Below are positions 46,808-55,887 of a stretch of DNA of 64,000 nt, piece by piece. Where the stretch lies: positions 62,001 to 126,000 of the forward strand of contig PTJZ01000001.1 of NCBI GenBank assembly GCA_002937455.1, given 5' to 3'. The notes under the pieces are model-generated. The model ran no database searches. It saw nothing but the letters and a program-made list of their open reading frames with translations, and had not been told where the DNA came from. Numbering within the stretch: position 1 is the first letter of the stretch; the number at the start of each line of letters is the position of its first letter. A program made the translations under genes and the position numbers. Source of the stretch: Alphaproteobacteria bacterium MarineAlpha11_Bin1. Its GTDB lineage: Bacteria > Pseudomonadota > Alphaproteobacteria > MPNO01 > UBA830.

Positions 46808-47299
46808 CTAACCCAATGGGACAAGCGGCTGGACCTTATACTTGCCGTAGTAAGCGTTACGCAGAACTTCTTCGGTAACACCTTCAACAAATGTATAAGC
46901 TGGAGAAATCACCGCAGTCGCTGCAAGAACCTCGATTAAAACCGCTTCATATACGGGAAGTGTCTCTCCATGCTCAGCGGCGACATCTGCTCGCAAGGAC
47001 TCGTATATTTCATCCCCATCCGAAAATAATTCGGCTTTTCCAGTAAACCGATATCCTCGACGTGAAAATATATCCACACAGTTCAATTCAATTCTAGGAT
47101 CCCTCCTCAGGTTTGCGATTGTGCCGGGGGAAGCCATGTTCGCAAATATAAGATGGTTATCGTCAAGTACCCTGAGAGAGCTTTTAGGCGATAGGTTTGG
47201 ACTGCCGTCCTTGTTAATAGTCGCAACAAAGCAAAGCATCGTGCTTGCGACTAAGTTTTTCATATCTTCGTCTAGCATTTCTTGAATCCCACTTTCCAT
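46808..47299 (-). CDS. Pyridoxamine 5'-phosphate oxidase-family FMN-binding protein
   Basis: A 163-residue single-domain split-barrel protein. CFVATINKDGSPNLSPKSSLRVLDD and ANMASPGTIANLRRDPRIELNCVD are typical of the PNPOx-like general stress/FMN-binding group. It lacks the residues that mark true PdxH. Likely a flavin- or heme-linked reductase of unknown substrate. Convergent with the SLC13 gene (23 bases between) and divergent from the GST gene. Confidence 0.85.
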   Translation of the reverse strand: MESGIQEMLDEDMKNLVASTMLCFVATINKDGSPNLSPKSSLRVLDDNHLIFANMASPGTIANLRRDPRIELNCVDIFSRRGYRFTGKAELFSDGDEIYESLRADVAAEHGETLPVYEAVLIEVLAATAVISPAYTFVEGVTEEVLRNAYYGKYKVQPLVPLG

Positions 47300-47398
47300 T
47301 TTTCATACTTAAAAGCTAGTACATTTATATTTGATTCGTATCCGACAAAGTCTCCTACCTGTTATAGAATTATAATATAAAAATTTTGGGAGACTGAA

Positions 47399-48091
47399 AT
47401 GACCATTCAGCTATACGAACTCGTCGGTAAAGACGACAGGCGATTCAGCCCTTATTGTTGGCGTACGCGGATGGCTCTTGAGCACAAAGGTATAGACTAT
47501 GAAACTATCCCCGTGAGGTTTACCGATAAAGACCTAATTTCCTTTTCCGGACAGGAACGCCTACCGGTCATACGGGATGGTGAAACTTTTGTCTCCGACT
47601 CGTGGGCTATTGCGGAATATCTAGAAGGTAAATATCCGGAAAGTAGACCTCTGTTTGGAGGAGACATTGGACACGGACTAGCACGTTTTCTAAATGTTTG
47701 GGCGGACAGAGTGCTGCACGCCGCGCTTATACGACTAGTGATTGCCGATATCCTTGACCACGTCGACGCTGCTGACCGGAATTATTTCCTCGAGAGCCGG
47801 ACAGCCCGGTTCGGCATGACCCCTACGGAGATCCAGACTCGTTCGGAGGACGATATAAAAGCCTTTGGTCACGCCGTTTCCACAATAAAGGCAGCCCTTG
47901 GCGAAGAATTATTTTTGGGAGGTGATAATCCTGCTTATGGCGACTATATTATCTTCGGTGCCTTTGCTTGGGCTAGGTCGATCAGCGAATTTTCCCTGCT
48001 AAATGCCGATGATCCTGTTTACAACTGGCGTAATCGGATGCTGGATATGTTCGATGGTATATCGCGTAAATCCGTCGGCTATGAAGTCTGA
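47399..48091 (+). CDS. Glutathione S-transferase family protein
   Basis: A 230-residue thioredoxin-fold GST. The N-terminal domain has SPYCWRTRMALEHKGIDYE, ERLPVIRDGETFVSDSWAIAEYLE with the cis-proline and the glutathione-contacting SDS; the helical C-terminal domain follows. The SPYCWR start resembles beta-etherase (LigE/LigF) and other lignin-aryl-ether GSTs, which is interesting next to an aromatic-catabolic region, but the resemblance alone does not prove the substrate. GGGAG precedes the ATG. Confidence 0.88.
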   Translation: MTIQLYELVGKDDRRFSPYCWRTRMALEHKGIDYETIPVRFTDKDLISFSGQERLPVIRDGETFVSDSWAIAEYLEGKYPESRPLFGGDIGHGLARFLNVWADRVLHAALIRLVIADILDHVDAADRNYFLESRTARFGMTPTEIQTRSEDDIKAFGHAVSTIKAALGEELFLGGDNPAYGDYIIFGAFAWARSISEFSLLNADDPVYNWRNRMLDMFDGISRKSVGYEV

Positions 48092-48122
48092 TTTGACTAG
48101 AACTTTTTCCAAATCGAACTCT

Positions 48123-48800
48123 ATGAGTGATGAACCGCATATACTGGTGGTGGACGATGATGATCGGTTGCGTGAGCTATTGCGCGAATATCTCTCGGAA
48201 AACGGCTTCCGAGTAACAACGGCCGAGAATGCCGAAGACGCGAGAGTGCGACTGACAAGACTGCTATTCGACCTACTAGTGATTGATGTAATGATGCCGG
48301 GCGAAGACGGCCTGACTCTGACAGCATCACTCCGTGAGATGTCGGGGGTACCAATCCTACTACTAACCGCGATGGGAGAACCCGAAGACCGTGTTGAAGG
48401 ACTTGAGCGCGGCGCTGACGACTACATGACTAAACCATTCGAGCCGCGCGAACTGGTTCTCCGCATAGAAACTATCCTACGCCGCAACGCGATGTCGGCA
48501 CCCGAACAAGTTATCTCTCTTGGAAAATTCAAGTTCGATCTCGGTCGGCAAGAACTGAGATGCGATGATACTGTTGTCCGCCTTACAACGATTGAGGCAA
48601 ATCTGCTATCAGCGCTAGCGCGCAACCAGGGCTCGACTATGACACGAAACGAGCTTATTGCTCAGTGCCAGATCGATGGCGGAGCTCGAACTGTGGACGT
48701 TCAAGTCACCCGTCTCAGGCGCAAGATTGAGTCAGATCCGCGCGAACCACGTTTCCTTCATACCGTCAGGGGCCAAGGCTATATCTTGCACCCGGACTGA
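48123..48800 (+). CDS. OmpR-family response regulator
   Basis: A 225-residue response regulator. Receiver domain with acidic pocket VVDDDDR (9-15), phosphorylation site D55 in VIDVMMPGEDG, T82 and K104 in YMTKPFEP; C-terminal winged helix with RTVDVQVTRLRRKIE and FLHTVRGQGYIL. The ATG at 48123 places the receiver at the usual distance; an in-frame ATG at 48081 would overlap the GST end. Followed after 18 bases by its sensor kinase. Alphaproteobacterial relatives are EnvZ/OmpR-like and often control envelope or osmotic functions; the stimulus here is unknown. Confidence 0.93.
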   Translation: MSDEPHILVVDDDDRLRELLREYLSENGFRVTTAENAEDARVRLTRLLFDLLVIDVMMPGEDGLTLTASLREMSGVPILLLTAMGEPEDRVEGLERGADDYMTKPFEPRELVLRIETILRRNAMSAPEQVISLGKFKFDLGRQELRCDDTVVRLTTIEANLLSALARNQGSTMTRNELIAQCQIDGGARTVDVQVTRLRRKIESDPREPRFLHTVRGQGYILHPD

Positions 48801-48818
48801 GACGGAGAGGCCAGACAG

Positions 48819-50153
48819 ATGAAGCTCCCGCGCATTCGACTGAAAAAGGCAATAAAGAGATATCTGCCAAGGTCATTTTTGGGCCGTTCGATTATGATAA
48901 TAGTAACGCCTCTGATCCTCCTCCAAATCGTGTCGACTTGGATATTTTATGATCGCCACTGGACGTTAATTACTCGGCGGCTCGCCGATTCTGTAGCCGG
49001 AGAAATTGGTTTCGTCATTGACGAAATGGGCAGGTTCGAAAACGCTAAACGTACAGTCTGGTTGAGTCGTGCCGCGGAAGATCTGGGCTTCTATTTCAAT
49101 TTTAAGGCGGGCGAAATTCTCCAGAATGCGCCAGCAGAGATCGGCAGTGGTATCCTTGATACCCGACTGGCCTATTCGATGCGTGAACGAATTAGAAGAC
49201 CATTTCATATCGATACATGGAGTCATGAAAGATTGGTGCAAATGAAGGTCCAACTGCCTGATGGTGTGATGGAAATATTTGTTCCACGGAAACGCCTTTT
49301 CAGCTCTACGACCTATCTTTTTATATTATGGATGGTGGGGACTTCTCTATTACTCTTTGCCATTGCGACAATGTTTATGCGGAACCAAGTACGTCCTATT
49401 CGACGCCTATCTGCAGCAGTCGATAATTTTGGGAAGGGACGCGAAGTCCCTAATTTTAAGCCTGAGGGCGCAACGGAAATCCGACGCGCTGCCGCAGCTT
49501 TCGAACGTATGCGCGGGCGAATAAATAACGCGCTTACACAACGGACAGAAATGCTCGCTGGCGTTTCGCATGATCTCCGAACTCCGCTGACGCGCATGAA
49601 ACTGCAGCTTGCTTTATTGGAGGAATCTCCGAGGATTGATGATCTAAAACAGGATCTTCGGCAAATGGAATTTATGGTCGAGGAGTTTCTGGCATTCGCC
49701 CGCGGAGAAGGTACGGAAGCCGCTGAAGAATGTGATCTAGCGGAACTTCTGACTAGCGTAACCCGGAGTTCATCCTCGCTGGGGAGGGAAGTCACATTGG
49801 ATATAAGGGGAGACCTTACCATTCTCGTTCGACCCAACGCTATTCGGCGATGCATCACAAACCTGATTGTAAATGCCTGTACACATGCAGAAAAAGTACA
49901 TATTCATGCAGAGCGACGCGGAAAACTTGTAGAAATATGTATTGATGATGACGGCCCCGGTATCCCAGAAGCAGAACGCGAATCAGTTTTTAAACCGTTT
50001 TACCGGCTGGATTCATCACGCAACCCTCAGACGGGCGGAACCGGTTTAGGGCTATCCATCGCCCGGGATTTGGCGCGGGGTGGGGGAGGCGAAGTGGAAC
50101 TGCAGGACTCCCCGGCTGGGGGAACACGAGCCCGGGTATTGCTGCCGGTCTAA
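48819..50153 (+). CDS. EnvZ-like sensor histidine kinase
   Basis: A 444-residue sensor. Membrane segments at about 24-44 and 164-187 flank a periplasmic domain of about 120 residues. A HAMP region follows (MRNQVRPIRRLSAAVDNFGKG), then the HisKA box with H251 in GVSHDLRTPLTRMKLQLALL and the HATPase domain (NLIVNACTHAEK as N box, DDGPGIPEAE as G1, GGTGLGLSIARD as G2). All catalytic elements are present. Co-transcribed with the response regulator. A hairpin without a U tract (50167-50185) lies just after its stop. Confidence 0.93.
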   Translation: MKLPRIRLKKAIKRYLPRSFLGRSIMIIVTPLILLQIVSTWIFYDRHWTLITRRLADSVAGEIGFVIDEMGRFENAKRTVWLSRAAEDLGFYFNFKAGEILQNAPAEIGSGILDTRLAYSMRERIRRPFHIDTWSHERLVQMKVQLPDGVMEIFVPRKRLFSSTTYLFILWMVGTSLLLFAIATMFMRNQVRPIRRLSAAVDNFGKGREVPNFKPEGATEIRRAAAAFERMRGRINNALTQRTEMLAGVSHDLRTPLTRMKLQLALLEESPRIDDLKQDLRQMEFMVEEFLAFARGEGTEAAEECDLAELLTSVTRSSSSLGREVTLDIRGDLTILVRPNAIRRCITNLIVNACTHAEKVHIHAERRGKLVEICIDDDGPGIPEAERESVFKPFYRLDSSRNPQTGGTGLGLSIARDLARGGGGEVELQDSPAGGTRARVLLPV

Positions 50154-50307
50154 CTACTCCCGAAAGGAACGGAGATTCTCTGTTCGCACCGTAACAATCG
50201 AGGGCGGCATAGTGCCTTATTGCCTTTTCATATGCTCCGGCGGCAATTCATTTCAAAAACCCATAATATCTTAAGTTTAGAAGACTAAAATCATAAAACC
50301 AGTCTCT

Positions 50308-50919
50308 CTAGTCTATCTCCCGACTAGGATTTTTACGGTGCGGAAACAAATTTATCAACTTTCCAGCACGGCTCAGATCTCTATCCAAGCATGCCATCGT
50401 CGCGCCGAGATCTGGGGAATCGTCGTTTAGCCAGACGCGAGTCGCCGACAAGTAAATAAGCCCAAGACCTTGTATTTTTGCCAAACCCATCGGGCCAGAA
50501 GCCCCAATGCCGGAGGCCTCTAGCGACCACGCCATAGAGTTTGCTAATACTGGCAGTGAACAGATCGCGAGAGCAGGATCACTTCCTAGTGACCTTAGAA
50601 GAGAATGGATAGCCAACTTATAGCTAGACTGGGCCTCAAAACGACGCATCAATACATCCAACAGACGCTCTCGAGAGGGTTCTGTTGAATCAGCAAAATC
50701 ATGATCGGAAAGAACGGCCTTATCTATTCGGGCGAACAATCTGGCCAATATTGCCTGCCGCGTCGGGAAGAATTCATAAACTCTTGGAAGTGTTGCACCG
50801 GAAGCTTCTGAGATTTCTTCCATTGTAATATCCTGCCACCGCCGCTCGGCGTAAAGCCCCAATGCTATATCGAGTATTCGATCGATACCGGGTTCTCGTG
50901 CTCTCGGTTTATTTGCCAT
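50308..50919 (-). CDS. TetR/AcrR-family transcriptional regulator (COQ9-like resemblance)
   Basis: A 203-residue regulator. The N-terminal helix-turn-helix spans about 13-58 (GIDRILDIALGLYAERRWQDITMEEISEASGATLPRVYEFFPTRQAIL read in parts). The C-terminal half resembles alphaproteobacterial TetR-fold proteins related to COQ9 (LSATRVWLNDDSPDLGATMACLDRDLSRA). It is divergent from the rpoH-like gene at 51049 with 129 bases between. Whether it binds DNA or works in quinone synthesis like COQ9 is not settled; ubiK lies 3 kb away. GGGAG precedes the ATG. Confidence 0.85.
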   Translation of the reverse strand: MANKPRAREPGIDRILDIALGLYAERRWQDITMEEISEASGATLPRVYEFFPTRQAILARLFARIDKAVLSDHDFADSTEPSRERLLDVLMRRFEAQSSYKLAIHSLLRSLGSDPALAICSLPVLANSMAWSLEASGIGASGPMGLAKIQGLGLIYLSATRVWLNDDSPDLGATMACLDRDLSRAGKLINLFPHRKNPSREID

Positions 50920-51048
50920 AAAAGTCTCCCTACGGGGGTCTACCTTAACATTTTTCGAGGGTCCCGAAAATCCAGAGAAGTACAGTAACTAGTTGATCCA
51001 AAGGGCCAGCTATGTCACGATTCATTCTCATCCTTTTAGGGAAAGATA

Positions 51049-51951
51049 ATGCGCTCACCATTGCCCGCAAATCTATCAAGAGCACTTCGAAAAGTTCCGC
51101 GGCTTACCGCTACCGAAGAGCGTGATCTGGTGGCTAAATATCGTCGCGGCGACAAGTGGGCTTGCGAGAAATTGGTGCTGAGTCAATTACGCTTCGTAAT
51201 AAGTATTGCCGGCCGTTATCGTCGTCACGGGTGCCCGCTTGCTGATTTGATCCAAGAAGGCACCGTTGGCCTGCTTGAAGCCGTAAAACGTTTTAATCCA
51301 GAACGCGGAACACGTCTCTCAACTTTTGCAATGTGGTGGATCCGCGCAGCAATCCAAGATTACGTCTTGCAATCTGGGTCTTTGGTAAGATCTGTGACCA
51401 CCCCAAAAGCAAGAACAATGTATTTCAGCTCCGCTCTTCAATCACTGGATTTACAAAACGATCGCGCCGTCCAAACAGCCGCCAGACGTTTCAAAACAAC
51501 GACCGAGGAACTGCGGGCCTTCGTTCAGCGCTTCACGACACCTGATAAAGTCATTGACCAGTCCCCTGGCAACGATCATCTTTCACAAGCCTTTTCTCAG
51601 GCTGATCCGGACCCTGAAGAAAGCCTAGCGAATAAACAACAACGTCTCACCTTTCTCTGGCTGATCCGGGCTGCAATCCCCGGCATGACCCGGCGCGAAC
51701 GGCATATTTTACGGCGTCGTTTTCTTGGCGATAAGCGAGCAAGCAGAAATAAAATTGGTAAAGAGTTGGGCCTTTCCAAGGAGAGAGTTCGGCAACTCGA
51801 ACTCCGCGCACTCGAAAAACTGCGGGCGATCACCGCTGCGACGCATCGGCCAACTAGTTCTGGAGGCAAGATGCCTTATAAGCCAAGCCGAGTAGGCGTG
51901 GGCTCAATTTCCCGCTCAATGGGAGCAAATCCGGTGATCGTAGGTGAATAA
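51049..51951 (+). CDS. RpoH-like alternative sigma factor (RpoH2 type) with degenerate RpoH box
   Basis: A 300-residue sigma-70-family protein clearly related to RpoH: region 2 (LVLSQLRFVISIAGRYRRHG, EGTVGLLEAVKRFNPERGTRL, STFAMWWIRAAIQDYVLQSG) and region 4 (GLSKERVRQLELRALEKLR). The RpoH box position reads TPKARTMYFSSALQSL (118-133) instead of QxxLFFNLR, so only the aromatic pair survives. The C-terminal tail of about 35 residues is polar. A TGATCC lies at 50994-50999, as in RpoE-controlled rpoHII promoters of Rhodobacter, but no TA-starting -10 stands at the right distance. A good AGGGA ribosome site precedes the ATG. Confidence 0.88.
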   Translation: MRSPLPANLSRALRKVPRLTATEERDLVAKYRRGDKWACEKLVLSQLRFVISIAGRYRRHGCPLADLIQEGTVGLLEAVKRFNPERGTRLSTFAMWWIRAAIQDYVLQSGSLVRSVTTPKARTMYFSSALQSLDLQNDRAVQTAARRFKTTTEELRAFVQRFTTPDKVIDQSPGNDHLSQAFSQADPDPEESLANKQQRLTFLWLIRAAIPGMTRRERHILRRRFLGDKRASRNKIGKELGLSKERVRQLELRALEKLRAITAATHRPTSSGGKMPYKPSRVGVGSISRSMGANPVIVGE

Positions 51952-52084
51952 CCTTTGTGGATCCGAAAATCGTGACCCCACCGAACAAAGCCAGCCTAGT
52001 CGAAACAAACAAAACATAAGGTCGACTATGTATAGCTTACAACTCTCACATTCTAAGAATGGTGAACGCCTATAGAGCCAGATT

Positions 52085-52906
52085 CTATCTGCCGAGTTCT
52101 CGAGACCTCTTGGTCGCGGCTGCGACCGCTCGATCCATCAGGTCACCAAGCCCAGCATCCATCATAAGGACGTCTAGTGCAGCAGCCGTTGTTCCCCCAG
52201 GACTGGTCACGTTCATACGGAGTGTTTCTGCCGTCTCGGCTGACAAATGGGCAAGTTCTCCCGACCCGGTGACAGTGGCCCGGGCCAGTTTATCCGCGAT
52301 TTCAGGTGGGAGCCCTTGGGCTTCACCAGCGCGGGCGAGGCATTCTATCATGTGGAACACATAGGCTGGTCCGCTACCAGATATAGCGGTGACCGCATCG
52401 ATTAGCGATTCATCCTCTATCCAAACTACCTCCCCGATCGCTTCCAACAATGATTGACATAAAGTGTGTTGGTGAGTTTTTAGGTTTGCGTTAGCAAAGG
52501 CCGCCGTAATACCGCGGCCGACTGAAGCGGGTGAGTTAGGCATTGTCCTCACAACGGCTACGCCACTCCCGAGTTGCCGCTCGAAGAAATTCGTGTCGCG
52601 TCCAGCGGCAATGGACAGAACCACTGCCGACGCAGTAAGCGCGCCTGCATAGGTTGCAACGATGTCCTCCATACCCTGCGGTTTAACCGCGAATACTATG
52701 ACATCAGGTATATACCCTTTGTCGAGATCTTCGGCTGAGGACACGACCGGAACCGCGAGCTCCATTCGAAGGTTTGTGGCAACATCGTTGAAAGGCTCTA
52801 CAACAAGAATTTCATCAGCAGTGATCCCTCGTGCCAGCCAACCCCGCAACATTGCACCTCCCATTTTCCCGCACCCGACAAGAAGGATTCTCTTCGAATT
52901 AAGCAT
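52085..52906 (-). CDS. proC: Pyrroline-5-carboxylate reductase ProC
   Basis: A 273-residue NAD(P)H enzyme, last step of proline synthesis. The Rossmann motif LLVGCGKMGGAMLRGW is at the N-terminus, and VVRTMPNSPASVGRGITAAF and ISGSGPAYVFHMIECLARAGEAQGLPPE with VTSPGGTTAAALDVL are the ProC signature. GAGG precedes the ATG. Followed upstream by ybjN-like and ubiK genes on the same strand, a recurring alphaproteobacterial order. Confidence 0.96.
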   Translation of the reverse strand: MLNSKRILLVGCGKMGGAMLRGWLARGITADEILVVEPFNDVATNLRMELAVPVVSSAEDLDKGYIPDVIVFAVKPQGMEDIVATYAGALTASAVVLSIAAGRDTNFFERQLGSGVAVVRTMPNSPASVGRGITAAFANANLKTHQHTLCQSLLEAIGEVVWIEDESLIDAVTAISGSGPAYVFHMIECLARAGEAQGLPPEIADKLARATVTGSGELAHLSAETAETLRMNVTSPGGTTAAALDVLMMDAGLGDLMDRAVAAATKRSRELGR

Positions 52907-52947
52907 GGTTCATACCTCTTCAGGTCGGAACAGAATCCTGTCGAGAC

Positions 52948-53451
52948 TTAGGCTTCGCCTTCGGTCTCCAGTATGGCAGCTGCCATCGCCTCTCTCGGAC
53001 TTTTTCCACCCCAGATTACGAATTGAAAGGCAGGATAGTATCGCTCGCTTTCGGTGAAGGCGATATCTACAACATCCTCAAGCTGTTCGCGGCTAATTCC
53101 CGCGGCACCACGGAGCAATAATGCATGGCGGAATACCGGGAGACCGTCATCCGACCAGAGGTCGAAATGACCCACGAGAAGTCTCTCATTAATGTTGGCA
53201 AGGAGTGGATGAATCGCATCGGATTTTTTCTCCGGCACTCGCATATCGAAAGCGCAGGCAAACAACAACGCATGCACATCAGCATGCCAAGATACGAACA
53301 TCCGATAGTCGCACCAGTGGCCAGTGACCTCAACCGCGATATCCCTGTCGCTTGAACGTTCAAACAGCCAATCGTGGCTGGTAGCGATTTGCTCAATCAT
53401 ATCCAGCGGATTGGGAAAGGATCTCTCGTATTCTTTGCTTAAAGCCGTCAT
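52948..53451 (-). CDS. YbjN domain-containing protein
   Basis: A 167-residue protein with the YbjN/type III secretion chaperone-like fold seen in Alphaproteobacteria: FERSSDRDIAVEVTGHWCDYRMFVSWHADVHAL split over the first 70 residues and LLANINERLLVGHFDLWSDDGLPVFRHALLLRG after. Function in bacteria unclear; possible chaperone or motility/stress modulator. It lies 41 bases before proC. Confidence 0.85.
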   Translation of the reverse strand: MTALSKEYERSFPNPLDMIEQIATSHDWLFERSSDRDIAVEVTGHWCDYRMFVSWHADVHALLFACAFDMRVPEKKSDAIHPLLANINERLLVGHFDLWSDDGLPVFRHALLLRGAAGISREQLEDVVDIAFTESERYYPAFQFVIWGGKSPREAMAAAILETEGEA

Positions 53452-53649
53452 ACCACCCCCGGGAACGCATTTGGTACCAGCACCTTTTCGATATACGTAA
53501 TTGCAGGTATTTTACAAAATACGGGGTCCGATAGGTTTTCTGATACTATATTTAGCGTGCCAGAAGGCAACTACGCGCGCAAGCATAATTGCACTGGTAA
53601 GCTGCACTGACCACAAAATGTAGTGGATAAGTAAAAGGCGTGTTTAGCC

Positions 53650-53958
53650 CTATTTTTTGGCTGCACGTTTCGCCGACGATTTTTTCGCTGGTTTCGTTTT
53701 TCGATTCGCTGGTTTCGGCTTTGCCCCTTCAAGCGCCACTAATCGCTCTTCCAGGCGCTCATTTTCGTCACGGGCCTTGGCCGCCATTTGTTTTACAGCA
53801 TCGAATTCCTCTCGTGTGACCAGATCCATACCAGTCAATAGCCGGTCTATCTGATACTTGACGAGGTTTTCGATTTCGCGTTTTACACCGGAAAACGTAC
53901 CTATAGCACCGCCAGCGACCCGGGCGGCATCTTCGAAAACTCTATTGGGTTTAGGCAT
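53650..53958 (-). CDS. ubiK: Ubiquinone biosynthesis accessory factor UbiK
   Basis: A 102-residue member of the BMFP/UbiK family. FEDAARVAGGAIGTFSGVKREIENLVKYQID in the first half and VTREEFDAVKQMAAKARDENERLEERLVALE as a coiled coil are the family hallmarks, ending in a lysine/alanine-rich tail. UbiK helps the aerobic ubiquinone hydroxylation complex in Proteobacteria. The tail (KPANRKTKPAKKSSAKRAAKK in parts) is basic and likely disordered. Upstream and divergent lies hldD with 117 bases between. Confidence 0.92.
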   Translation of the reverse strand: MPKPNRVFEDAARVAGGAIGTFSGVKREIENLVKYQIDRLLTGMDLVTREEFDAVKQMAAKARDENERLEERLVALEGAKPKPANRKTKPAKKSSAKRAAKK

Positions 53959-54075
53959 TTTCTGACCCCTACGTGCTTGATACGACCCTTAGGTAGGCGT
54001 TAGCGACCAACATGACAAGCAAAGCTGCCGATTGCGGGTTGGCACGGTGAGACCTATAACCACTTTAAAGGAAAT

Positions 54076-55080
54076 ATGCAGCGGAATAACTGGATGATCA
54101 TTGTTACCGGCGGCGCAGGATTTATCGGCTCCCACCTCGTCAAAGAACTTGAGAAACGGGGTACCCCCGACGTTGTCGTATGCGACTTTTTTGGCACCGA
54201 CGACAAATGGAAAAATATCGCCAAGAGGAGACTAGAGAATATCCTCCCGCCGGGCGATCTTTCAGAGTTTCTGAACGATAACGCAGCCGACATCGAATCC
54301 GTTTTTCATATGGGCGCTGTCTCGGCCACCACCGAGCGAGATGTGGATTTAATCATCCGATCTAATATCCGCCTCTCTATAGATCTATGGAACTGGTGCA
54401 CCGCCAACAACTCCAACCTTATTTATGCATCGTCAGCGGCTACCTTTGGAGATGGTAAAATGGGCTTTGACGATGACAACACACCCAACGCGCTCGCAAG
54501 ACTCCGGCCGTTGAATGCCTATGGGTGGTCAAAGCATGTCTTTGATCAGCGCGTCGCCCGGATCGTGTCGGAAAATGGCCCGCGTCCCCCGCACTGGGCT
54601 GGATTGAAATTCTTTAACGTCTACGGCCCAAACGAGTATCACAAAGACAACATGATCAGCGTTGTCCTTAAGAACTTTCGACAGATTAACGAAACGGGTA
54701 AGGCGGTGCTATTCCGGTCCCACAACCCCGACTATCCCGACGGCGGTCAGAAGCGGGATTTTGTATGGGTGGAAGACTGCGTCGATATCGCTCTTTGGGT
54801 GTCGGAGGCCTCTTCAGCTCCGGGGATCTTTAACGTAGGCACAGGAAAGAGCCGAACATTCTATGATCTCGCATCCTCTGTATTTGGGGCGATGGGCAAG
54901 GTCGAGAATATCGAGTTCATCGACACACCCGCCGCTATCCGCGACCGTTATCAGTATTTCACTCAGGCCAATATGACCCGCCTACGGGATGCCGGTTACG
55001 ACCGTCCGGGGACTTCTTTGGAAGATGGGGTTCTACAATACATTCGCGATTATCTTTTGGCCGAAGACCCTTATGCCTGA
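54076..55080 (+). CDS. hldD: ADP-L-glycero-D-manno-heptose 6-epimerase HldD
   Basis: A 334-residue short-chain extended epimerase for LPS inner-core heptose. NAD motif VTGGAGFIGSHLVKEL, catalytic SAATFGDG and YGWSKHVFD (Y and K), FFNVYGPNEYHKDNMISV and RDFVWVEDCVDI, all HldD hallmarks. AAAGGA precedes the ATG. It stands between ubiK and lgt, where I usually expect ubiK and lgt to be adjacent; other LPS-core genes are not near. Confidence 0.95.
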   Translation: MQRNNWMIIVTGGAGFIGSHLVKELEKRGTPDVVVCDFFGTDDKWKNIAKRRLENILPPGDLSEFLNDNAADIESVFHMGAVSATTERDVDLIIRSNIRLSIDLWNWCTANNSNLIYASSAATFGDGKMGFDDDNTPNALARLRPLNAYGWSKHVFDQRVARIVSENGPRPPHWAGLKFFNVYGPNEYHKDNMISVVLKNFRQINETGKAVLFRSHNPDYPDGGQKRDFVWVEDCVDIALWVSEASSAPGIFNVGTGKSRTFYDLASSVFGAMGKVENIEFIDTPAAIRDRYQYFTQANMTRLRDAGYDRPGTSLEDGVLQYIRDYLLAEDPYA

Positions 55081-55089
55081 CTGCCAATC

Positions 55090-55887
55090 ATGCTTACTCT
55101 GACCTATCCGACAATCGACCCGGTCCTTGTCGAGATCGGTCCATTCGCTGTCCGCTGGTACGCGCTATCATATATCGTCGGCATTCTATTGGCATGGCGA
55201 TATATGATCTGGGTATCGCGTCGTTCTACCTCGGACATCACAAAAGAACACATTGACGATTTTGTCGTCTGGGCAACGCTCGGTATCGTCCTTGGCGGCC
55301 GGCTGGGCTACGTTATATTTTATAAGCCCAGCTATTATCTGCAGAATCCAATCGAACTTCTCGCCGTCTGGCAGGGCGGCATGTCATTCCACGGTGGGTT
55401 TTTAGGGGTAATTTTCGCCGTCTGGTTATTCTGCCGCCGCCGTGGTTATTCGTGGATCGCAGTTAGCGACGTCATAGCCTGTGCCGCTCCGCTGGGTTTA
55501 TTCCTTGGCCGGATCGCAAATTTCATCAACGGTGAGCTATACGGCAGAGTTACAGAGTCTCCACTCGGTATGGTTTTTCCAGGCGGCGGTCCGTTACCAC
55601 GCCACCCCAGCCAGCTTTATGAGGCCGCTCTCGAAGGGCTGGTTCTTTTCTTTGTTCTGTTCTGGCTGGCACTCCGGCCGGTCTCATTCGAGAAACGGGG
55701 CCTTCTATCGGGTGTTTTTCTAGCGGGATATTCAATTGGACGTTTCACGGCGGAATTTTTCCGCCAACCGGACGCTCACATCGGCTTTCTCGCGTTTGGT
55801 ACTACGACAGGCCAGTGGCTTTCGACACCCCTGTTCATTGCTGGCGTAATACTTATTTATCGATCTATTAGGCATGAAGCGGCTTGA
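55090..55887 (+). CDS. lgt: Prolipoprotein diacylglyceryl transferase Lgt
   Basis: A 265-residue inner-membrane enzyme with seven hydrophobic segments. QGGMSFHGGFLGVI contains the catalytic H-G-G region, GRIANFINGELYGRV the Lgt signature and PRHPSQLYEAALEG the phospholipid-binding arginine. It transfers diacylglycerol to the lipobox cysteine. Its 3' end overlaps the methyltransferase gene by 14 bases, fitting lgt-midA-pgeF coupling. Confidence 0.96.
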   Translation: MLTLTYPTIDPVLVEIGPFAVRWYALSYIVGILLAWRYMIWVSRRSTSDITKEHIDDFVVWATLGIVLGGRLGYVIFYKPSYYLQNPIELLAVWQGGMSFHGGFLGVIFAVWLFCRRRGYSWIAVSDVIACAAPLGLFLGRIANFINGELYGRVTESPLGMVFPGGGPLPRHPSQLYEAALEGLVLFFVLFWLALRPVSFEKRGLLSGVFLAGYSIGRFTAEFFRQPDAHIGFLAFGTTTGQWLSTPLFIAGVILIYRSIRHEAA

